A DNA stretch of 30,165 bases from a virus. The position numbers and the translations under genes are program-made. Below the pieces are notes generated by a model. It saw only the letters and a list, made by a program, of their open reading frames with translations. It did no database searches and was not told the origin of the DNA. Below, piece after piece: positions 27,014-30,165 of the stretch. How positions within the stretch are numbered: the stretch's first letter is position 1; every line of letters begins with the position of its first letter. Location: positions 1 to 30,165 of IMG/VR virus record IMGVR_UViG_3300037153_000545; one strand, written 5' to 3'.

Positions 27014-27441
27014 AGCGGCACCTCAGAGTGGTTCAGCGCCGACCGAGTCTCCGGACCGCCCTGATCCCACCGCCGGTGACACCTCGCACACAGCCAACGA
27101 ACACGTAGCCGCTCCGTGTAATTGAAGTGTGCGGCCTCAATTCGGCGCCCATGCTCGTCGCAGATCTCACACACCGACGGCCGGACCAAGTCTCCGTTGG
27201 CAATAGCACGTGCGACTGCGTTGTGAGCAGCCTGTTGTTCGGGCGTCCGGTACTTATTGCCAGTCGGACGCTGACGCTGTCGGTCACGTTCGCGAAGCAC
27301 CTCGCCGTCTAGCAGGCGCTTGAGGCGAGCCTTTCGGCGCTGGCAGTCCTTGCACGTCCTGAGGTAGCCATCAGGCATCGGTCGGTTCGCGTAGAACTCT
27401 GTAACAGGCTTCGAAGCGTGGCACTCTCGACAAACTCGCAT
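27010..27441 (-). CDS. Zinc-ribbon plus HNH-like nuclease/DNA-binding protein
   Basis: The 143-aa product starts at ATG 27441 (TAATG overlap). The N-terminal zinc ribbon reads CRECHASKPVTEFYAN with GYLRTCKDCQRRKARLKRLL. A central helix is rich in Arg and Gln. The C-terminal part has VCEICDEHGRRIEAAHFNYT followed by LRVRWLCARCHRRWD, the A-H-x-x-Y...WLC-x-x-CH pattern of HNH-type phage proteins, though the first His lacks its usual second His (AHF, not AHH). It may nick DNA or act as a DNA-binding regulator. The gene overlaps both neighbours. Confidence 0.75.
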   Translation of the reverse strand: MRVCRECHASKPVTEFYANRPMPDGYLRTCKDCQRRKARLKRLLDGEVLRERDRQRQRPTGNKYRTPEQQAAHNAVARAIANGDLVRPSVCEICDEHGRRIEAAHFNYTERLRVRWLCARCHRRWDQGGPETRSALNHSEVPL

Positions 27442-27869
27442 TAGAGGGGGAGGTCCTCCCCCTCGGCCCTGGCAAGCGCCGCTTCCGCGAACTGGACCTC
27501 TTCGTCGTCCTCTTCCTCCTGGCGTTCGTACTTGCGCTTCTGCTCCTGGTACTTGGCCTCGCGCTCGGCGTCCTCCGCCTCGCGACACGCCTGATGCTGG
27601 TAGCTCATCTCGTCGTCGGCGAGCGGCTCCTGGCAGCGATTGCAGCGGCGCACCTGGCGGATGACCGAGCGGCGGACCTTCAGATTCGCCGACTGGCTCA
27701 GGTCGCGCTCGAGGTGAATTCTCAGGTCGCCCATCAGGTTGTCGAGACACACGTGCGGGTCGTCACCGGGCTCCAGGTCGGCGAACAGCTCGGCCTTGCT
27801 CATTTCGTTTCCGTAGTCGCCGTCGCTGGCTCGCTTTTCGGCAGCAACGCTCAAACGGGTGATGCGCAC
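27441..27869 (-). CDS. 142-aa acidic protein with zinc motif, early operon
   Basis: GTG 27869 overlaps the previous TAG by one base. The N-terminus, MRITRLSVAAEKRASDGDYG followed by NEMSKAELFADLEPGDDPH, is of a type common in phage early genes: a strand followed by a glycine-tyrosine turn and acidic residues. The middle has RCNRCQEPLADDEMSYQHQA with C, a zinc knuckle. The C-terminus is a charged helix (AEREAKYQEQKRKYERQEEE). Function unknown; DNA-recombination support is a guess from position. Confidence 0.7.
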   Translation of the reverse strand: MRITRLSVAAEKRASDGDYGNEMSKAELFADLEPGDDPHVCLDNLMGDLRIHLERDLSQSANLKVRRSVIRQVRRCNRCQEPLADDEMSYQHQACREAEDAEREAKYQEQKRKYERQEEEDDEEVQFAEAALARAEGEDLPL

Positions 27870-28318
27870 TACAGAGCCTCCAGTCCATAGCGAAAGACGC
27901 GCTCGATGGTCGGCGCGTCCTTCGGATACCAGACAAAAACAGTGATCCCGCCGCGGCGGAGCGAGGCAATCGACGGTTTCTGATACTTGCCCAGCACACC
28001 GGTGGCGCCCTTCAGCTCCGCGCGGAAGTGCTGGCCCAGGTCCTCGTGCCAGAACTCCCAGTCGGGCAGCCCCAGCCCGTCGCAGAACCCGTCGAAGCGC
28101 AGCGTGTGGATGCTTTCGATGACGCCCTCGCTGTCGCGCAGGTGCCAACCAGACCACCCGTAGAACCTGGCGCACGCCTTGACGGCGCGGGTGAACTCCT
28201 CTTCGCCGGCACCCTCCAGCACGATGAGGCGCGCGCGGGTGAAGAACGGGCCCCGCGGCGCGACACGGTACGCCTGCGCCTGTGGAAACGCCAGGCCGCG
28301 GCGCAGCGCCAGGCTCAC
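27869..28318 (-). CDS. VRR-NUC-like PD-(D/E)XK nuclease
   Basis: The 149-aa protein carries the catalytic set of VRR-NUC/Holliday-resolvase-like nucleases: D86 in CDGLGLPDWEFW, E101 and K103 in FRAELKGATG, and Q113 in GKYQKPSIASL, followed by ITVFVWYPKD. Its upstream helix (EFTRAVKACARFYGWSGWHL) also fits. In phages such enzymes act as structure-specific nucleases or resolve replication intermediates. GTG 28318 overlaps the previous stop as GTGA. Confidence 0.82.
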   Translation of the reverse strand: MSLALRRGLAFPQAQAYRVAPRGPFFTRARLIVLEGAGEEEFTRAVKACARFYGWSGWHLRDSEGVIESIHTLRFDGFCDGLGLPDWEFWHEDLGQHFRAELKGATGVLGKYQKPSIASLRRGGITVFVWYPKDAPTIERVFRYGLEAL

Positions 28319-28605
28319 AGCGAGACCCTTTTGCGCGCTTGAGCGAACTCCGTGAATTGGCCGTCAACGAAGCGCTGGGCCCAGGTCGGGGTCAGGCCCA
28401 GCAGCACGAGTTCTTTGTGCAGCCACCGCTTCAGTTTGAACGCGGGCTCGTGCGCCGCCCGCTCCGCCGCCTCGCGCATCACGTTCGCCATTCGCGAATC
28501 GAGGCATGTCGGACAGACATTTGGACACGGGTCGTCGGGCCCGAAGCTGAACGCGTCGCCACCTGCGCGTCCGCAGTACTTGCACACCTCGATCGCGTCG
28601 CTCAC
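28315..28605 (-). CDS. 96-aa zinc-finger protein (ClpX-ZF-like N-terminus)
   Basis: GTG 28605 overlaps the stop of the 40-aa membrane gene. The N-terminus reads SDAIEVCKYCGRAGGDAFSF then CPNVCPTCLDSRMANVMREA, a four-cysteine zinc finger like those in front of ClpX. The rest is helical (AFKLKRWLHKELVLLGLTPT, AQRFVDGQFTEFAQARKR). It may be an adaptor that binds a host protein or nucleic acid. The longer upstream frame is a shadow. Confidence 0.7.
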   Translation of the reverse strand: MSDAIEVCKYCGRAGGDAFSFGPDDPCPNVCPTCLDSRMANVMREAAERAAHEPAFKLKRWLHKELVLLGLTPTWAQRFVDGQFTEFAQARKRVSL

Positions 28606-28724
28606 CAGATACCCCAGCGCTCGCGGTCGTCCTGCTCGCGCAGGAACCGGAACCACCTCGCCAGTCCGAGCGCGATGCACACGCTCGCCATGCACCAGCC
28701 GATGACGACCCAGGCCCACCACAT
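28602..28724 (-). CDS. 40-aa membrane protein
   Basis: The ATG at 28724 overlaps the upstream stop as TGATG. The product has one hydrophobic span (MWWAWVVIGWCMASVCIALG) and a cytoplasmic-type charged tail (RFLREQDDRERWGIW). Translational coupling on both sides supports it. Its role is unknown. Confidence 0.66.
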   Translation of the reverse strand: MWWAWVVIGWCMASVCIALGLARWFRFLREQDDRERWGIW

Positions 28725-28996
28725 CACGGCACCTCCTGAGTCGCAGAAAGCTCGGTGTTCCAGTACGGGCTTGGCTCGAGCGATTCGAACTCCTGGTCGA
28801 CGCGATCCTCGACGAGCTCCTCGAGCAGCGCCTGCAGCAGCGGCACGACCTGGACGTAGGCACTCGTCTGCAGCCCCTGCTTGCGGCCGGCCTTGACGCC
28901 CGCGGCGTACGCGGCCGCACGTGCCTGGCAGTCGCACGCACACTCGGCCTCAACCCCGTGGTAATAGCGCCACTTGAAGTACGAGTCGCCGCTCAC
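28724..28996 (-). CDS. 90-aa early hypothetical protein
   Basis: It starts with GTG 28996, 16 bp after the RHH gene. Cysteines in ECACDCQARAAAYAAGVKAG precede a helix (VVPLLQALLEELVEDRVDQE) and an acidic tail. YFKWRYYHGVEAE at the start is aromatic. No family is recognised. It is transcriptionally second in the early operon. Confidence 0.65.
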   Translation of the reverse strand: MSGDSYFKWRYYHGVEAECACDCQARAAAYAAGVKAGRKQGLQTSAYVQVVPLLQALLEELVEDRVDQEFESLEPSPYWNTELSATQEVP

Positions 28997-29012
28997 GCAA
29001 CTACCCGGTGCT

Positions 29013-29171
29013 CTAGGCGATCGCTTCGAGCTGTTGATCGAGAGCTTCGAGCGCCTTACGCAGAAGCACCGCGGCCTGGTCTCCCGGCGTACGTCGGTCT
29101 TCCGCGGCGCGTTTCCGCAACCGCTCGAAACTTTCCGGATCCAGCTTCACATAGAGACCCGTGTTGCTCAT
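29013..29171 (-). CDS. Ribbon-helix-helix (CopG/Arc-like) regulator
   Basis: The 52-aa product has the RHH layout: a short strand GLYVKLDPESFERLRKRAAE, a turn, then the second helix GDQAAVLLRKALEALDQQLE. Such proteins bind DNA as dimers of dimers. It is the first gene of the early operon, so it probably autoregulates it. A CATAGT hexamer (29184-29179, minus strand) lies 7 nt before the ATG, suggesting a leaderless start. The upstream in-frame extension is not supported. Confidence 0.8.
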   Translation of the reverse strand: MSNTGLYVKLDPESFERLRKRAAEDRRTPGDQAAVLLRKALEALDQQLEAIA

Positions 29172-29178
29172 GGCAGGC

Positions 29179-29184
29179 ACTATG
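29179..29184 (-). promoter_or_regulatory. Possible -10 box of the early operon, leaderless
   Basis: Minus-strand CATAGT stands 7 nt from the ATG of the RHH gene. No good -35 is seen. The interval 29172-29294 also has a GACAGG-TCAGC-CCTGTC dyad (29269-29285) just downstream of the HTH gene stop. That dyad may be a weak terminator or operator. Confidence 0.4.
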
Positions 29185-29268
29185 CACCCCGCTGACAGCC
29201 CGAGTAAATGCCAACGTGAGGACAGACAGCCGATGTGTCCGCTGAGTGTCGCCATGCATGACACCGAG

Positions 29269-29285
29269 GACAGGTCAGCCCTGTC
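29269..29285. repeat. 6-bp dyad between the HTH gene and the early operon
   Basis: GACAGG and CCTGTC are separated by 5 nt. On the minus strand the dyad lies just past the TAG of the HTH gene. Without a T-run it would be a poor intrinsic terminator, and an operator is equally possible. Confidence 0.35.
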
Positions 29286-29294
29286 ACATGGTGG

Positions 29295-29636
29295 CTATTG
29301 CTCGTGAGGCTCGCGTACCGCCAGCGTCCAAAATCGCAAAAATCCGTCCCAGCCAGGGATGCCGGCACGACTCAGCCAGCGACCGATGGTTCGGATGTTA
29401 CGTCCGAAGTAGCGCGCAGCATCATTCTCCCGTGGCGGCAGTTGTTCTGGCGGCAAGCCCGCTGTCCACTCACACAACTCGACCAGGAACTCAGATGTCG
29501 TAGACCAGGTCGCGATCGGGCTGGGGTGGCCGAGCCGATGGTTGCCCCGAATGGCGGACGCAAGTTGGTCGCGATCATCTGGCGACAACGAGCTCCGCTG
29601 GATTTCGTCGAGGATGCGCTGCGCCAAAGGATCCAT
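29295..29636 (-). CDS. HTH regulator, divergent partner of the 126-aa HTH protein
   Basis: The 113-aa product starts at ATG 29636 behind a GGGGAGG purine site. N-terminal helices (RILDEIQRSSLSPDDRDQLA, FLVELCEWTAGLPPEQL) precede a helix-turn-helix at about 72-91 (DAARYFGRNIRTIGRWLSRA), then GIPGWDGFLRFWTL. The HTH followed by a Pro-Trp stretch resembles the layout in the divergent protein that spans the genome ends. A GAAC-N4-GTTC dyad lies 27 bp upstream. It is likely one of the two switch regulators. The family is not recognised. Confidence 0.72.
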   Translation of the reverse strand: MDPLAQRILDEIQRSSLSPDDRDQLASAIRGNHRLGHPSPIATWSTTSEFLVELCEWTAGLPPEQLPPRENDAARYFGRNIRTIGRWLSRAGIPGWDGFLRFWTLAVREPHEQ

Positions 29637-29662
29637 GATCCTCCCCTTCGCCTCCCTAAAAT

Positions 29663-29680
29663 TTAGAACACTCGTTCTAA
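29663..29680. promoter_or_regulatory. LexA-like (SOS) box or repressor operator
   Basis: TTAGAAC-ACTC-GTTCTAA has 7-bp perfect arms and contains GAAC-N4-GTTC, the core of the LexA box used in Gram-positive and several other phyla. It lies 27 bp upstream of the minus-strand HTH gene. It may connect that gene to the host SOS response, or be the operator of a phage repressor. Confidence 0.55.
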
Positions 29681-29741
29681 GAATACTGGTCTGTCCTGGC
29701 TGCTTGCCAGTCGTGTCGTGCGAGCAGGAGCTTACTGCAAC

Positions 29742-29768
29742 CAGAACACAACCCTAACACGTGTTCTG
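29742..29768. repeat. 8-bp inverted repeat CAGAACAC ... GTGTTCTG
   Basis: CAGAACAC (29742-29749) and GTGTTCTG (29761-29768) are perfect inverted copies with an 11-nt spacer. The half-site AGAACAC is also in the dyad at 29663-29680, so both may bind the same protein. The right arm also forms the palindrome AACACGTGTT (29756-29765). Confidence 0.5.
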
Positions 29769-29874
29769 CCAAGGAAGGCGTCAAAGGTAGTATCTCGGAC
29801 ATATCACTGACCTACAGATGACATCTCCTGGCACAGCCGCCTGACAGACCGCCGATCCGTGGCGCAAGCGTGGC

Positions 29875-29880
29875 TATACT
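29875..29880 (+). promoter_or_regulatory. Likely -10 box for the plus-strand HTH gene
   Basis: TATACT is a good -10 match. Transcription would start near 29887, giving a leader of about 30 nt that contains AGGAGG (29889-29894) and a hairpin. No -35 match is clear, so an activator may be needed. Confidence 0.5.
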
Positions 29881-29895
29881 GCGCCACCAGGAGGA

Positions 29896-29914
29896 CGCGA
29901 CCACACCGGTCGCG
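29896..29914 (+). promoter_or_regulatory. Hairpin between ribosome site and start codon
   Basis: CGCGACC-ACACC-GGTCGCG forms a perfect 7-bp GC-rich stem with a 5-nt loop. It separates AGGAGG (29889-29894) from ATG 29918, which are otherwise 23 nt apart. When folded, the stem would bring them to within about 4 nt. It may therefore gate translation of the HTH protein, or serve as an operator. Confidence 0.5.
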
Positions 29915-29917
29915 CCA

Positions 29918-30165
29918 ATGTCAGCTCAGCGACGCAGTGTTTCGTATCGAACGCGCGAGCAGCTCGCCGAAGCGATGAGAGCCGCGATTCTCTCGGACGC
30001 CAGTGCCGCTAAACATGACGACATGGCCAGGGCAATCAATGTCGCGCCGCGGACGCTGTACCGCCTTCGAGAGAAGTTCAACGTGCCCTGGCCACCGTTC
30101 GACGATTGGGATGCGCTCCTCAGGATGGCTGGCGGGGGCGAGCAAGCCATAGCCGAGACGGTGCC
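29918..30165 (+). CDS. HTH DNA-binding regulator, N-terminal part (continues at base 1)
   Basis: This is the 5' part of the 126-aa HTH protein completed at 251. It encodes MSAQRRSVSYRTREQLAEAM, a helix, and the HTH (about residues 34-53) before running into the terminal overlap. ATG 29918 is the only reasonable start after the AGGAGG site. Here the recognition-helix codon is CGC (Arg), whereas the left copy of the overlap reads GGC (Gly). Confidence 0.78.
   Translation, partial: MSAQRRSVSYRTREQLAEAMRAAILSDASAAKHDDMARAINVAPRTLYRLREKFNVPWPPFDDWDALLRMAGGGEQAIAETV
30048..30165. repeat. Right copy of the terminal redundancy
   Basis: This duplicates bases 1-118 with a single difference (C at 30062 against G at 15). 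It marks the point at which the circle was opened. Confidence 0.9.

Larger units (their letters stand above)
29637..29917. promoter_or_regulatory. Switch control region between divergent HTH genes
   Basis: This 281-bp non-coding stretch holds an 18-bp dyad with GAAC-N4-GTTC (29663-29680), an 8-bp inverted repeat (29742-29768), a TATACT hexamer for the plus strand (29875-29880) and a hairpin between ribosome site and start codon (29896-29914). No coding signal was seen. It is the richest regulatory stretch of the genome. Confidence 0.65.

Noticed and set aside
1-30165. CRISPR array, insertion sequence or transposase
   Set aside because: No regularly spaced repeats and no transposase motifs were seen on either strand.

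Overview
This window is one complete, circularly closed genome of a small temperate siphovirus. Bases 1-118 reappear at 30048-30165 with one mismatch, and a gene starting at 29918 runs across the ends and finishes at 251, so the real circle is about 30,047 bp. The head genes are HK97-like: portal, prohead protease, major capsid protein, gp6- and gp10-like connectors. A tape-measure gene and a lambda-type G/GT frameshift show a long non-contractile tail. The host cannot be named from the sequence. High GC, a resuscitation-promoting-factor-type muralytic domain, a GAAC-N4-GTTC operator and probable leaderless regulatory genes all fit a high-GC Gram-positive (actinobacterial) host or a member of Chloroflexota.

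Layout by region. (1) 29637-30165 and 1-960 hold the switch and integration zone: a 281-bp control region with two dyads between two divergent HTH regulators, then a probable excisionase, then attP. The attP core copies the 3' part of a tRNA-Leu(UAA) and is flanked by two pairs of tandem 12-bp repeats that look like arm-type sites. (2) 927-2344, minus strand: tyrosine integrase and a Xre-type regulator. (3) 2552-3659, plus strand: a HicB-HicA toxin-antitoxin pair and a coiled-coil protein. (4) 3600-21225, minus strand: the late region, transcribed from about 21.2 kb downwards. Its order is small cysteine protein, HNH nuclease, small and large terminase, portal, protease, capsid, small acidic protein, connectors, tail terminator, glycosyltransferase, tail tube, G/GT chaperone, tape measure, tail-tip proteins, receptor-binding protein, then a C39-like peptidase and small membrane proteins that probably form the lysis cassette. 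(5) Two genes on the opposite strand interrupt the late region: a T4 Imm-like superinfection-immunity membrane protein and an exported helical protein. Both look like morons. (6) 21413-22094, plus strand: a second HicA-HicB pair in the opposite gene order to the first. (7) 22109-29171, minus strand: a tightly overlapping early operon with a RHH regulator, many tiny zinc-ribbon proteins, a VRR-NUC-like nuclease, a Rpf-like muralytic enzyme, a DEDDh exonuclease, a Redbeta/RecT-like annealing protein and a replisome-organiser-like winged-helix protein.

How it works together. Integrase and excisionase move the genome in and out of a tRNA-Leu gene. The divergent HTH pair, the Xre protein and the RHH protein are the candidate decision circuit. 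The early operon supplies recombination and replication adaptors but no polymerase, helicase or primase, so the phage depends on host replication. The two HicAB pairs and the Imm-like protein are likely lysogen-maintenance or exclusion functions. The least conventional parts are the glycosyltransferase inside the tail operon, the LamG domain nested in the receptor-binding protein, the Rpf-type enzyme in an early operon, and the pair of HTH regulators with a shared architecture.
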